64,000 bases of DNA from JBBSAT01 sp044223665 (lineage in GTDB: Bacteria; Myxococcota_A; Polyangia; Polyangiales; Sandaracinaceae): positions 1-64,000 of the forward strand of contig JBGALT010000013.1 of the NCBI GenBank assembly GCA_044223665.1, read 5' to 3'. Positions 51,245 to 59,425 of this stretch are shown here, one piece after another (within the stretch, counting starts at the first letter, position 1; every line of letters begins with the position of its first letter). The notes beneath the pieces are model-generated. The model did no database searches. It saw nothing but the letters and a program-made list of their open reading frames with translations, and was not told the origin of the DNA. The position numbers were made by a program, and so were the translations under genes.

Positions 51245-52789
51245 TCAGAGGCCCGAGATGTCGAAGCTCAGCCACGTCATCGCGACGTCGACGTGCATCG
51301 CGGAGGCGCCCGCCGGGACCGGCACCGATCGCCTCCCCCCCGTGCACGCCGTGTCCATCGGGGTGTCGAGGGCGGTCGCCGAGATGTCGATGTCGTCGTC
51401 GGCCATGACGTCGACGCGGTATCGGCCGTCGGAGCGCGACTCCACCGTACGGCCCTCGATCCACACGATGGAGGGGCTCGGGCCGCCGCCGCAGCGCGTC
51501 GAGCCCGAGACCCGCACGCGATGGCGCGTCACCTGCGTGGCGCTCGCCACGAAGACGCTCAGCGTGCCCTCGTCGTCCAAGCACGCGAGCGCGGGCGCGG
51601 CCTGCGTCGTGGGGCGCCATGGGACCAAGGTGCGGCACTCTCCGACGTCTTCGCCGAGCCAACGCTGCGTCAGATCTTCGGCGTCGAGGAGCCGACCTCC
51701 GAGCGGACTGACGAGCAAGAGGTCCCGTCCGAGGGCGTAGACGCGCGGGAAGCCCGCGCTGTCGAACGTCTCGGAGCGTGCGGTGCGCGCCTCCGAGGCG
51801 AGGTCGTAGCGCCGCACCTCCATTCGTCGAGCCGCGAGCTGGACGACCGCGGTGAGGGCCTCGTCGTCGACGAGCGCCGCGATGCTCTCCGCGGACGGCG
51901 CATCGAGGGGGAGCGTTCGCTCCGTTCCGTCGGGCGCGATCAGCCGCAGCGCGGGAGCGGTGCCCGTGGGTGCGAGCACGATTCCCCCTCCGGGGAGCGG
52001 GCGCACGACCTCGCCCGCGTACGCAGCCTCGAAACGTGGCTCGCCGGTCCGCACATCGCGCGCGTCGAGCCGATCTTGTTCGATCACGATCGCGAGGCCG
52101 GCCGTGGCGATCGCGGACGTCATGCTCGTGGTCGGTCGTTCCCATCGTGTCGCGCCCGACGCCGCGTCGAGCCCGGTCCAGCCGGCGCTCGTCCTCACGA
52201 GGAACGTGTCGCCTTCGCCGAGCGTTTCCCTCGGCCCGGGGAACGAGCGCTCCCAGCGCACCTCGAGGGTCTCGAGGTCGCGCGCCACCAGGGTGTCGTC
52301 TCGGGCACAGGTGAGGAACGCTCCGCCCGCGATCGCGGCCCGGTGGTCTCCCATGCATCCCGGCGAGAGGCCCCGTTCGTTCGCGTAGACGCGAACCGGA
52401 GAGCGACCGTCGGTCGGGACGACGAGGAAGTGCTCGCGACCGATCACGACGAGCGGCTTGCCGTCCTGGGCGGCGAGCAGCTCCATCGGGCCGCCGATGT
52501 CCAGCAGCACGTGCGTGAACGACGCCACCGGCTCCTCGGGCCACGCGAGGGTGGCGCCCTCGGCGATCGCGGACGGCGCGGAGTCGGCCCCGCCTGCTCC
52601 GAGGGTCGGGCTCGCCGCCACGCTCGGGGCCGGCTCGCTCGGGCTCGCTTCTGCGGCCGGGCTCGTCGGGACGGGGCCCGGCGCGGCGCCCGTCTGCGAC
52701 GTCGGCGTCTCCGCCGCGGGTGCCGACGGCGCACCGCAGCCGAGCACGACCGCGAGACATGCAGGCCACGCGCGCATGACGGCGAGCAT
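51245..52789 (-). CDS. Lipoprotein with PQQ-like beta-propeller, about 514 aa
   Basis: ATG 52789 (alternative 52777, 510 aa). Lipobox VVLGC. After an Ala/Ser/Pro tether come repeated blades with DARDVRTGEPRFEAAYAGEV, DLETLEVRWERSF and LDAASGATRWERP, which resemble PQQ-type blades lacking a cofactor site. The end SATALDTPMDTACTGGRRS is unassigned. Two 16-bp palindromes lie between this gene and the divergent lipoprotein gene. Confidence 0.75.
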   Translation of the reverse strand: MLAVMRAWPACLAVVLGCGAPSAPAAETPTSQTGAAPGPVPTSPAAEASPSEPAPSVAASPTLGAGGADSAPSAIAEGATLAWPEEPVASFTHVLLDIGGPMELLAAQDGKPLVVIGREHFLVVPTDGRSPVRVYANERGLSPGCMGDHRAAIAGGAFLTCARDDTLVARDLETLEVRWERSFPGPRETLGEGDTFLVRTSAGWTGLDAASGATRWERPTTSMTSAIATAGLAIVIEQDRLDARDVRTGEPRFEAAYAGEVVRPLPGGGIVLAPTGTAPALRLIAPDGTERTLPLDAPSAESIAALVDDEALTAVVQLAARRMEVRRYDLASEARTARSETFDSAGFPRVYALGRDLLLVSPLGGRLLDAEDLTQRWLGEDVGECRTLVPWRPTTQAAPALACLDDEGTLSVFVASATQVTRHRVRVSGSTRCGGGPSPSIVWIEGRTVESRSDGRYRVDVMADDDIDISATALDTPMDTACTGGRRSVPVPAGASAMHVDVAMTWLSFDISGL

Positions 52790-52853
52790 CTCATGGCGCC
52801 ATCCCTCACGCGAAGGCGCTCGAACGGCGGGCCCGCGCCGCGCGCCGATCGGT

Positions 52854-52869
52854 GTGCAGCGCGCTGCAC
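52854..52869. promoter_or_regulatory. Palindromic operator 1 between divergent lipoprotein genes
   Basis: GTGCAGCGCGCTGCAC is a perfect 16-bp palindrome. It lies 65 bases from the start at 52789 and 114 from the start at 52983. With the second copy 42 bases away it has the look of a paired repressor or activator site. Confidence 0.65.
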
Positions 52870-52895
52870 GCGGTGCCGAGACGACCTCGTGCGGC

Positions 52896-52911
52896 GTGCA
52901 GCCCGCTGCAC
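52896..52911. promoter_or_regulatory. Palindromic operator 2 between divergent lipoprotein genes
   Basis: GTGCAGCCCGCTGCAC repeats the first site with one base changed in the centre. Centre-to-centre distance is 42 bp, four helical turns, placing both on the same face of DNA. Consensus GTGCAGC-N2-GCTGCAC. The binding protein is unknown. Confidence 0.65.
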
Positions 52912-52982
52912 GTGGAGCGCTCGTTTCCGCACGAATCGTCACGGCACGACCGTTGCGCTCGGTCGCGGGCAGGAGGGGACTC

Positions 52983-53510
52983 ATGCCCATCGCCACCACC
53001 CGCGCTCTCGTCACCACTCGCGTTCTCGTCGCCAGCCTCGCTCTCGGTTCCGCTTCGCTCGTCGGCTGCGCCACCAGCGAGGCGCCGCTCGACGGCACCT
53101 TCGCCGGCACGAGCACGATTCCCCTGCCGTCGCCGCCCCTGCCGATGCTCGATCTCACGATCGACTCGGTGCTCGATCTCGACGCCGCGACCTCGCGCTT
53201 CACGCTCGACATGGATCTCGCGGCGGACGTCCTCACCGACGAGATGCACGTGACGGGCACCTACGTCACCGCGAACGGCATGCTCACGCTCCGGCCGGAG
53301 ACGATCACGGCCAGCCCCGGAAGCGCGCCTTCCACGGCCGAGGACGGCGCGCACTGCATCGCGCTCGCAGGATTCGCCCAGACCGTGGTGTGCCTGCCCG
53401 AGAGCACGAGCGCGTACACGCTCAGCGGTAACCAGCTCTCGTTCACGCTCCAGGACCGCATCGCCGACGTGGACGGCTCGGTCGCGATGACGCTCACGCG
53501 CGCCATGTGA
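52983..53510 (+). CDS. Lipoprotein, 175 aa
   Basis: ATG 52983 follows GGAGGGG. Lipobox SASLVGC. The mature part is beta-rich with SRFTLDMDLAADVLTDEMHV and GNQLSFTLQDRIADVDGSV, probably a beta-sandwich or beta-barrel-like binding domain. It is followed after 16 bases by the PLP-type gene, so these two probably form one operon under the palindromic sites. Confidence 0.75.
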   Translation: MPIATTRALVTTRVLVASLALGSASLVGCATSEAPLDGTFAGTSTIPLPSPPLPMLDLTIDSVLDLDAATSRFTLDMDLAADVLTDEMHVTGTYVTANGMLTLRPETITASPGSAPSTAEDGAHCIALAGFAQTVVCLPESTSAYTLSGNQLSFTLQDRIADVDGSVAMTLTRAM

Positions 53511-53526
53511 TCCGGAGGAGCACGTC

Positions 53527-54909
53527 ATGGCCTTCGGACGCCGCCGCTTCGTCGCATCGCTCACGGCTGGCTCGGCCGCGTACCTCGCCGGCTGCACGCC
53601 GAGTGGTGTCGTCGCGCCCGCCGGCGACGGGGGGACGGGCTGTCCCACGCCGTTCACGCCCGTGCCACCGGTGCTGCGCTATCCGTCGTCGACCTACTTC
53701 GACGGGCTCTCGGGCCAGCTCGACGCGCGGACCGTCGGCACGCCGGTGGTGCTCGTCGATCTCGATCGCCTCGAAGAGAACGTCCGCGCGATCGCCAGCG
53801 GCATTCGCCCCCACGCGTTTCGCATCGTCGAGAAGTCGCTCCCGTCGATCGATCTGCTCCGCCACGTGACGCAGGTGGCCGAGCAGGAAGGGGCGGAGCA
53901 CTTCCTCGTGCTGCACCTGCCCTTGCTCGGCCCCCTGCTCGATGCGTTCCCGGGTGCCGACGTCCTCGTCGGCAAGACGCACCTGCCGGGCGCCATCGAG
54001 CGCTTCCTCCGCGACCGCGCGAGCCCGGCGGACGCCGCGCGCCGCGTGACGTTCCTCGTCGACGGCCCGGACCGACTCGCCGGGCTCGTGGCTCTCGCGG
54101 GGGCTCTCGGCGTGCGCTTGCGGCTCGCCATCGAGCTGGACGTCGGCCTGCGCAGGAGCGGGCTGCGCGAGCCCGCAGATCTCGCGCCGATGCTCGCGAC
54201 GTTCCAATCGAGCCCCTCGGCAGTCGAGCTCGTCGGGCTGCTCGGCTACGACGGTCACGTCGCCCACTCGCCGACGGCGAGCGCCGCAGGCGTGATCGAG
54301 GCGTGGAGCGAGGCGACGAGCAAGTTCCAGGAGTTCGTCGACTTCCTCATGGAGCATTCCCCCCAGCTCGTCACGGACGACTTCCTCTTCCACAGCGGCG
54401 GCTCGAGCACGTACCCGCTCTACTCGGATCCGACGCGCACGACGCCGGTGAACGACGTCGCCACCGGCGGCGGCGTGCTCCGTCCCGGGGAGTACCCCGA
54501 CTACTTCCTCGGCGATCTGTCCCCGGCGTTCTTCGTCGCCGCGCCCGCGCTCCGCGTCTACCGGTCGCCGGACGCGCCGCCGGAGATCCCGTTCTTCGAT
54601 GCCGCGACCAACGCGCGCCTCTTCGGAGGGCGCACCGGCGTCACCGTCTACGGCGGCGGCTGGGCCTCGTACTTCTCGTACCCGTCGATGGGCCCCGTGC
54701 CGCTCTCCGGCGGCGGAGGAAGTGGCTGCAGCTGGGTGCCGAACCAGGGCCTCGCCACCGTCGCGGCCGACGTCGACATCGAGGACGGTGACTGGATCTA
54801 CTACCACCCGGTGAGCAGCGACGTGCTCTTCCAGTTCGAGCGCATCCACCTCGTTCGCGAGGGAGTGCTGCAGCCCGAGACGTGGGCCGCGTATCCTCGC
54901 CGCTATTGA
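53527..54909 (+). CDS. Tat-exported lipoprotein of the PLP fold-type III (alanine racemase/D-threonine aldolase-like) family, 460 aa
   Basis: ATG 53527 follows GGAGGAG. The N-terminus FGRRRFVASLTAGSAAYLAGC has a twin-arginine motif and lipobox, so the enzyme should be folded with its cofactor and then exported by Tat. The catalytic segment TPVVLVDLDRLEENVRAIAS and HAFRIVEKSLPS contains Lys, the usual PLP lysine of D-threonine aldolase/DSD1-type enzymes, and HVAHSPTASAAG and FHSGGSSTYPLY follow. A periplasmic amino acid racemase or aldolase is the prediction; substrate unknown. Confidence 0.8.
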   Translation: MAFGRRRFVASLTAGSAAYLAGCTPSGVVAPAGDGGTGCPTPFTPVPPVLRYPSSTYFDGLSGQLDARTVGTPVVLVDLDRLEENVRAIASGIRPHAFRIVEKSLPSIDLLRHVTQVAEQEGAEHFLVLHLPLLGPLLDAFPGADVLVGKTHLPGAIERFLRDRASPADAARRVTFLVDGPDRLAGLVALAGALGVRLRLAIELDVGLRRSGLREPADLAPMLATFQSSPSAVELVGLLGYDGHVAHSPTASAAGVIEAWSEATSKFQEFVDFLMEHSPQLVTDDFLFHSGGSSTYPLYSDPTRTTPVNDVATGGGVLRPGEYPDYFLGDLSPAFFVAAPALRVYRSPDAPPEIPFFDAATNARLFGGRTGVTVYGGGWASYFSYPSMGPVPLSGGGGSGCSWVPNQGLATVAADVDIEDGDWIYYHPVSSDVLFQFERIHLVREGVLQPETWAAYPRRY

Positions 54910-54912
54910 TCG

Positions 54913-54976
54913 GCTCGGTCCGGAGCCCTCCCGTCCGCGGGCTCCGCCCGCTTCCGTCCGGGCGTCCGGACCGAGC
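54913..54976. repeat. Single copy of the hairpin repeat family, with 12-bp outer arms
   Basis: GCTCGGTCCGGA (54913-54924) and TCCGGACCGAGC (54965-54976) are perfect inverted arms. Inside is a second hairpin, GCGGGC-TCC-GCCCGC, and the core CCGTCCGCGGGCTCCGCCCG as in the 19.3-19.5 kb copies. It ends 49 bases before the next gene start. Confidence 0.8.
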
Positions 54977-55025
54977 ACTCTTTGCCGATACTGACCGGCT
55001 CGGGCTCCGGCATCAGGGGGATCGC

Positions 55026-55922
55026 ATGGCCCGCTTGCTCCGCGGCGGAATCTTCGCGCTCGTTCTCGTCGTGGTGACGCCCGGGCTCGCCTCCGCGGAG
55101 TCGCACGCGTGCGCCGATCGCGCCACGCCGCGCTGGCTCGCGCGCACCACCCTCGGCCTCTCGCTCGTGCCCTTCGGCGCCGAGATCCAGGCGCGCGGCG
55201 CGGCCTGCATTCCTCTCTATCCTCGGGGCGGCGACTGGTTCGACGGTGCGAAGCTCGAGATCGGCGTGCTCGTGGCGCTCTCGCCCGTCTACGTGCAGGG
55301 CGGCGGCTACGTGCAGCTCACGCCGACGAACCTCGTCTCGTTCCGGCTCGAGGCGGTGGGCATCGACTACTGGCCTCTGCCGCTCGACGGCGCCGGCTAC
55401 TACGCGCTGCCCTCGGCGGACACGCCGCGGAACGAGACCACGCTCGCGGCCGCGCTCGGAACGAGCGCCACCGGCTACACGCTGCGCGCGGTCACGGTGC
55501 TCCAGGCCACCATCCCGATCGAGCCCCTCGCGCTGCTCGTGCAGAGCACCTTCTTCGGCGAGCACACGGAGATCGGGCCGGGCGCCTACTTCGTGAACCT
55601 CCAGGTCGATCAGATCCAGCGCCGCGCCGATCTCGTCTTCGGCAACGACAGCGTGCTGGTCCTCGAGTTTCCGGTCGCGCTGACCGGCGGACCCTCGATC
55701 CGAGTCGGGGGCTACGAGTCCTACCGGCACGTGCTCGCGACCGACGGCTCGGGCAACCAGGCCGGTGGGGTGGTGGCCCTCGGCTGGTCGCACGTCGTGC
55801 CCGAGATCGCGTGGATGGAGATCGGCCTCCGCGGCGGCGGCTACACGTACCACCCGATCCGCACCGGCGAATTCACGCTCGCCGCGTGGTGCTCCCTCGA
55901 GCTCGATCTCGGTCCGATCTGA
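55026..55922 (+). CDS. Putative outer-membrane protein, 298 aa
   Basis: ATG 55026. Signal ends GLASAE. Alternating strands (LGLSLVPFGAEIQARGAAC, YVQLTPTNLVSFRLEAVGI, ITLVQ-like segments, LAAWCSLELDLGPI) suggest a beta-barrel or porin-like protein. There are two or three cysteines only. The preceding repeat element lies in its leader. No family recognised. It is convergent with the next lipoprotein gene. Confidence 0.65.
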   Translation: MARLLRGGIFALVLVVVTPGLASAESHACADRATPRWLARTTLGLSLVPFGAEIQARGAACIPLYPRGGDWFDGAKLEIGVLVALSPVYVQGGGYVQLTPTNLVSFRLEAVGIDYWPLPLDGAGYYALPSADTPRNETTLAAALGTSATGYTLRAVTVLQATIPIEPLALLVQSTFFGEHTEIGPGAYFVNLQVDQIQRRADLVFGNDSVLVLEFPVALTGGPSIRVGGYESYRHVLATDGSGNQAGGVVALGWSHVVPEIAWMEIGLRGGGYTYHPIRTGEFTLAAWCSLELDLGPI

Positions 55923-55956
55923 GCCCTGCGTGGCACGGGCACCCGGCGCCGTGCGC

Positions 55957-56694
55957 TCACCGCGGGGGCGGTGGCTCTCGCGTGTCGGTGAGGATCACGC
56001 GGCGCTCGTGGGCTTGCTCGCCGCCCTCGTCCACCACGAGCGCGTCCTGGCTCCAGCGCAGGTGCATGGGCTCGGTGAGGCCTCTGGCGAGATCGCGCGG
56101 CGCCCCGTGCGGCAGCTCGAGCGCGCGCACGGCGCCGAGCCCCGTGACGTCGTCCTCGTAGAGATCGCCGCCGACCGTCAGCCAGACGAGCTGGCCCTGC
56201 AGGACGACGAGCTCGCGCGGAAATCGCTCGCCGCGTGCGAGGACCTCGCGCTCGGTCGGGCGCTCGATCGACACGCTGCGGACCTCGTCGCCGTGGAGAT
56301 AGAAGAGCGTGGCGCCATCGGCGCTCACAGCGATCGACGTCTCGCACTCGGTCTCGGCGAAGTCGCCGAGGCCATCGGTGAAGAGCGTGACCGGCTCGGT
56401 GCGGCCCGCGGCGAGCCGCACGAAGTCGCACGCGGCGTCGTCTCGTCGGTAGACCACCCAGTAGCGATCGCCGTCGGGCTCGATGACGAGGTGGCCCTGC
56501 TCGCTGGGCGTCGTGATCGGCTCGCCCACGGCGGCCCCTTCCGTCCGCGGGCTCGTCCCACTCTCGTCCGGGCCCGGCGGCGTGGGCGGGGCGGATGGCG
56601 CGAACGACGAAGGCGCGGGCGCGGGCGCCGACGGCGCCGGCCCGGGCCCGCAGGCAGCCAGCACGACGGATGCGGCGAGAGCCCGGAGGCGCAT
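55957..56694 (-). CDS. Lipoprotein, propeller-like, 245 aa
   Basis: ATG 56694. Lipobox VLAAC. After a Pro/Ala/Ser tether come blades such as GHLVIEPDGDRYWVVYRR and ETSIAVSADGATLFYLHG and LVWLTVGGDLYEDDV, as in 6- or 7-bladed propeller proteins. TATACT is six bases upstream of the ATG, an excellent -10 box for a leaderless transcript. The repeat-family core (56541-56577) lies inside the tether coding. Confidence 0.7.
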   Translation of the reverse strand: MRLRALAASVVLAACGPGPAPSAPAPAPSSFAPSAPPTPPGPDESGTSPRTEGAAVGEPITTPSEQGHLVIEPDGDRYWVVYRRDDAACDFVRLAAGRTEPVTLFTDGLGDFAETECETSIAVSADGATLFYLHGDEVRSVSIERPTEREVLARGERFPRELVVLQGQLVWLTVGGDLYEDDVTGLGAVRALELPHGAPRDLARGLTEPMHLRWSQDALVVDEGGEQAHERRVILTDTREPPPPR

Positions 56695-56765
56695 GACGCG
56701 AGTATACGGCGCCCGCGAGGGGGCTCCCGATGGCGCGCGGTGCTGGTGGGCCGGCGCGTGGTCGC

Positions 56766-57266
56766 TCACGACGTCGCGCGCGCGGCCACGTACTTCACCA
56801 GCGCGTCACCGGCGTCGTCGAACATCTTGGCGAAGCGCGGCACGATCACGAACGCCAGCGGTCGCAGCGGCAGGCGCAGCTGGTAACCGACGGTCCACTT
56901 CAGGCGCGAGCGATCGGGTCCGAGCGCCTCGATCACGTAGTCCTCGAAGAACTCGGTCGCGATCGGGGTCGACATCTTCTCGGCGTAGAAGCCGATCCGG
57001 CGCGGTGGATCCCACGCCACGAAGTGCTCGATCACGTCGCCGGAGCCGGTGTCGGCGCGCCGGATCGCGCCGACCTTGGCGCGCTCGCCTTCGGGGCTGA
57101 GCCAGCGCATCGCACGCATGTCGGGGAACCAACGCGGCCACTGGTCCGGGTCTCCGAGCAGCGTGAAGAGACGATCGGCCGAGCACGCGAGCTCGCGCTC
57201 GATCACGAAGCGGCGCGGCGCACGGGCCGGATAGTCGGCATCGAGGTCCTTCAGACGAAACCACAT
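56766..57266 (-). CDS. SRPBCC/START-like protein, 166 aa
   Basis: ATG 57266. FVIERELACSADRLFTLLGD and QWPRWFPDMRAMRWLS, then GSGDVIEHFVAWDPPRRIGF and SRLKWTVGYQLRLPLRP, are the order of strands and helix of the polyketide-cyclase-like (SRPBCC) fold, a ligand-binding cup. No signal peptide. Could carry a hydrophobic ligand or act as an enzyme. It diverges from cysK across 126 bases. Confidence 0.8.
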   Translation of the reverse strand: MWFRLKDLDADYPARAPRRFVIERELACSADRLFTLLGDPDQWPRWFPDMRAMRWLSPEGERAKVGAIRRADTGSGDVIEHFVAWDPPRRIGFYAEKMSTPIATEFFEDYVIEALGPDRSRLKWTVGYQLRLPLRPLAFVIVPRFAKMFDDAGDALVKYVAARATS

Positions 57267-57351
57267 GGGGAGTGACCGTAGATCAGGGGCCGCGACGGGT
57301 GAACACGAATTGCGTCCGCGAGACGTGGACGAAGCCGAGTCGCGCGCTTCA

Positions 57352-57380
57352 TCGACGCCGCCTCGCGCCGGGCGTAGAGT
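57352..57380 (+). promoter_or_regulatory. Candidate sigma-70-type promoter of the cysteine synthase gene
   Basis: TCGACG (57352-57357), 17 bases, then TAGAGT (57375-57380), 12 bases before ATG 57393. The -35 matches TTGACA at four of six positions. The implied leader is about six bases. Inference from sequence only. Confidence 0.35.
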
Positions 57381-57392
57381 CGCGCTCTCTCG

Positions 57393-58301
57393 ATGGACGA
57401 CCGGATCTACGACGGAGTGCTCGATCTCGTGGGGCGCACGCCCCTCGTTCGTTTGCCGCGTCTCTCGCCGCCGAAGGGCGCCGAGGTCTGCGTGAAGCTC
57501 GAGCGGCAGAACCCGGCCGGCAGCGTGAAGGACCGGCCGGCGCTCGAGATGATCCTCACCGCCGAGCGCGAGGGCCGCATCAAGGAAGGCGCCACGATCG
57601 TCGAGGCCACCAGCGGCAACACCGGGATCTCGCTCGCGATGATCGCCGCCGTGCGCGGCTATCGCTGCGTGCTCGTGATGCCCGAGGACATGAGCGTGTC
57701 GCGGCGCCAGATCTTGCGCGCGTACGGCGCCGAGGTGGTGCTCACGCCCGCCCAGGAAGGCATGGCGGGCGCCGTCGAGCGCGCGGAGCGTCTCCTCGCC
57801 GAGACGCCGAACTCGATCATGCCGCAGCAGTTCGTGAACCCGGCGAACCCCCTCTCGCACGAGAAGACGACGGCGGAAGAGCTGTGGAAGGCGACCGGCG
57901 GCAAGATCGACGCGTTCGTCACCGGTATCGGCACGGGCGGCACCATCACCGGCGTCGGTCGCGTGCTGAAGAAGCGCTTGCCGGAGATCCGCATCGTCGG
58001 CGTCGAGCCGCGCGCATCGGCGGTGCTGACGGGCGGACGCCCGGGCCTGCACGGCATCCAGGGCCTCGGCGCGGGGTTCGTGCCCGAGGTGCTCGATCGC
58101 GCGATCCTCGACGAGGTGCTGACCGTCACCGACCTCGCCGCCGATCGCATGGCGCGGCGGCTGGCGAAAGAAGAAGGCCTGCTGGTGGGGCCCAGCTCGG
58201 GCGCCAACGTCCACGCGGCCGTCGAGGTCGCGCGCGGGATGGCGGCCGGGACGCGGGTCGTCACGATCGTGTGCGACGGCGGCGAGCGCTACCTCTGCTG
58301 A
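57393..58301 (+). CDS. cysK: Cysteine synthase (O-acetylserine sulfhydrylase), 302 aa
   Basis: ATG 57393. PLP lysine is Lys46 in NPAGSVKDRPALEM. ATSGNTGISLAMIAA and GIGTGGTITGVGRVL bind the PLP phosphate. GVEPRASAVLTGG and GIQGLGAGFVPEVLD are the usual CysK sequence before the C-terminal GPSSGANVHAA. Forms cysteine from O-acetylserine and sulphide in the cytoplasm. CysM cannot be excluded. It is separate from the CBS gene 6 kb upstream; together they may link cysteine, homocysteine and methionine pools. Confidence 0.9.
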   Translation: MDDRIYDGVLDLVGRTPLVRLPRLSPPKGAEVCVKLERQNPAGSVKDRPALEMILTAEREGRIKEGATIVEATSGNTGISLAMIAAVRGYRCVLVMPEDMSVSRRQILRAYGAEVVLTPAQEGMAGAVERAERLLAETPNSIMPQQFVNPANPLSHEKTTAEELWKATGGKIDAFVTGIGTGGTITGVGRVLKKRLPEIRIVGVEPRASAVLTGGRPGLHGIQGLGAGFVPEVLDRAILDEVLTVTDLAADRMARRLAKEEGLLVGPSSGANVHAAVEVARGMAAGTRVVTIVCDGGERYLC

Positions 58302-58467
58302 GGGCGCGGCCCCGTCTCGTCGCGCCGCAGCGCCCCGAGACCTCTCGCCTCGTTCGGTCGAACACAATAGCGACACACTTTCGATGAGCGCGCCGATCGG
58401 CTCCGCCCGGCGCGGGCGTCGAGCGAATTCTCGTTCCCGCGATCGATCGGAGAGGTAGAATCGAAGC

Positions 58468-59184
58468 GTGTCCGGTCGCGCGACCAGCAGTGAAGAGATG
58501 GAAGCGCTCGAGGCGGGCCTCGCCGGCGACCCGAGCGGCGTGAGCGCGCGTCCGCGCGAGTCGCAGCCGCAGCGCAGCTCCGCGCCCGATCCGTTCGACG
58601 ACGTCACGCCGCCCAAGGCGGTGTCGATCTTCGATCTCGACGAAGAGCTGCCCACGCGCCTGCAGAGCTCGGAAGAGATCGAGCAGTTCCAGAAGCTCGC
58701 CCGTGAGAAGCGCGGCGCGGCGGCGATGCGGACCTTCGCGCCCCCGCGCGACGACGCCCCCCGCGCGCATTCTTCCTCCGGACGCCCGAAGGGCGCGCCG
58801 CAGAGCCAGGAGCCCGGCTCCCCCTCCGATCGCGCTGCGGCGAGCTCCGGCTCGCACCTCGAGCCGGGCGCGAGCCCGTCGCATCGCCCCGTTCCGCGCG
58901 AGAGCGGGCCGATTCGCATCGATCGGCCGCGGACGCCGAAGCCCGATGCCCACCTCGAGCTCCTGCTCGAGGACGTCGCCAAAGGGCTCGAGCGCCTACC
59001 GGCGGCACCACGCGTACCGGAGATCGAGCAGCCGCGGAACTCCCTGGAGCGGATCCCGCGCCTCAGCGACCCGACGGAGATCGCGCCGGCTCCCGCGCGC
59101 CGGCCGTGGGTGGCGGCCCTGGGGACGGCAGTCTTCGTCGTGGCTGTTCTCGCCGCGGTCCTCGCGTACCGTTACTTCGTGTAG
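58468..59184 (+). CDS. Tail-anchored membrane protein with disordered linker, 238 aa
   Basis: GTG 58468, with TAGAAT six bases before it. The first ~200 residues are polar and low-complexity (Pro, Ser, Arg, Glu), including RESQPQRSSAPDP and REKRGAAAMRTFAPPRDDAP. A single helix closes the protein (PWVAALGTAVFVVAVLAAV, then LAYRYFV), with the N-terminus inside. EELPTRLQSSEEIEQFQKL is a plausible short helix. Function unknown. A candidate terminator follows. Confidence 0.6.
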   Translation: MSGRATSSEEMEALEAGLAGDPSGVSARPRESQPQRSSAPDPFDDVTPPKAVSIFDLDEELPTRLQSSEEIEQFQKLAREKRGAAAMRTFAPPRDDAPRAHSSSGRPKGAPQSQEPGSPSDRAAASSGSHLEPGASPSHRPVPRESGPIRIDRPRTPKPDAHLELLLEDVAKGLERLPAAPRVPEIEQPRNSLERIPRLSDPTEIAPAPARRPWVAALGTAVFVVAVLAAVLAYRYFV

Positions 59185-59248
59185 GGGCGCCTCGCCGTCG
59201 CGCTGCTCGCCCGCGAGCCCTGCTCGGGCCCTCGTCGACCGGGCCCGT

Positions 59249-59282
59249 GCGCTGCGCGAAGCCCTGGCCGCGCGCGCTTTTT
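59249..59282 (+). terminator. Candidate intrinsic terminator
   Basis: GCGCTGCGCG (59249-59258) and CGCGCGCGC (59269-59277) pair with one bulged T around a ten-base loop, followed by TTTTT (59278-59282). It lies about 65 bases after the stop of the tail-anchored membrane protein gene. Ideal position and T-run, though the GC-rich background makes chance pairing easy. Confidence 0.45.
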
Positions 59283-59425
59283 CCCGATCCCCGCGCCCCT
59301 CGATGCCGGCTGCGGCGGACGTTCTGCGTTGACACCACGTTCGCCACAACGGTACCAATCAGCGCGTGATCACTGGCTCCCTGCGGCGTTTCCTTCCGTC
59401 CGCGGGCTGCGCCCGCCCCCGCACG

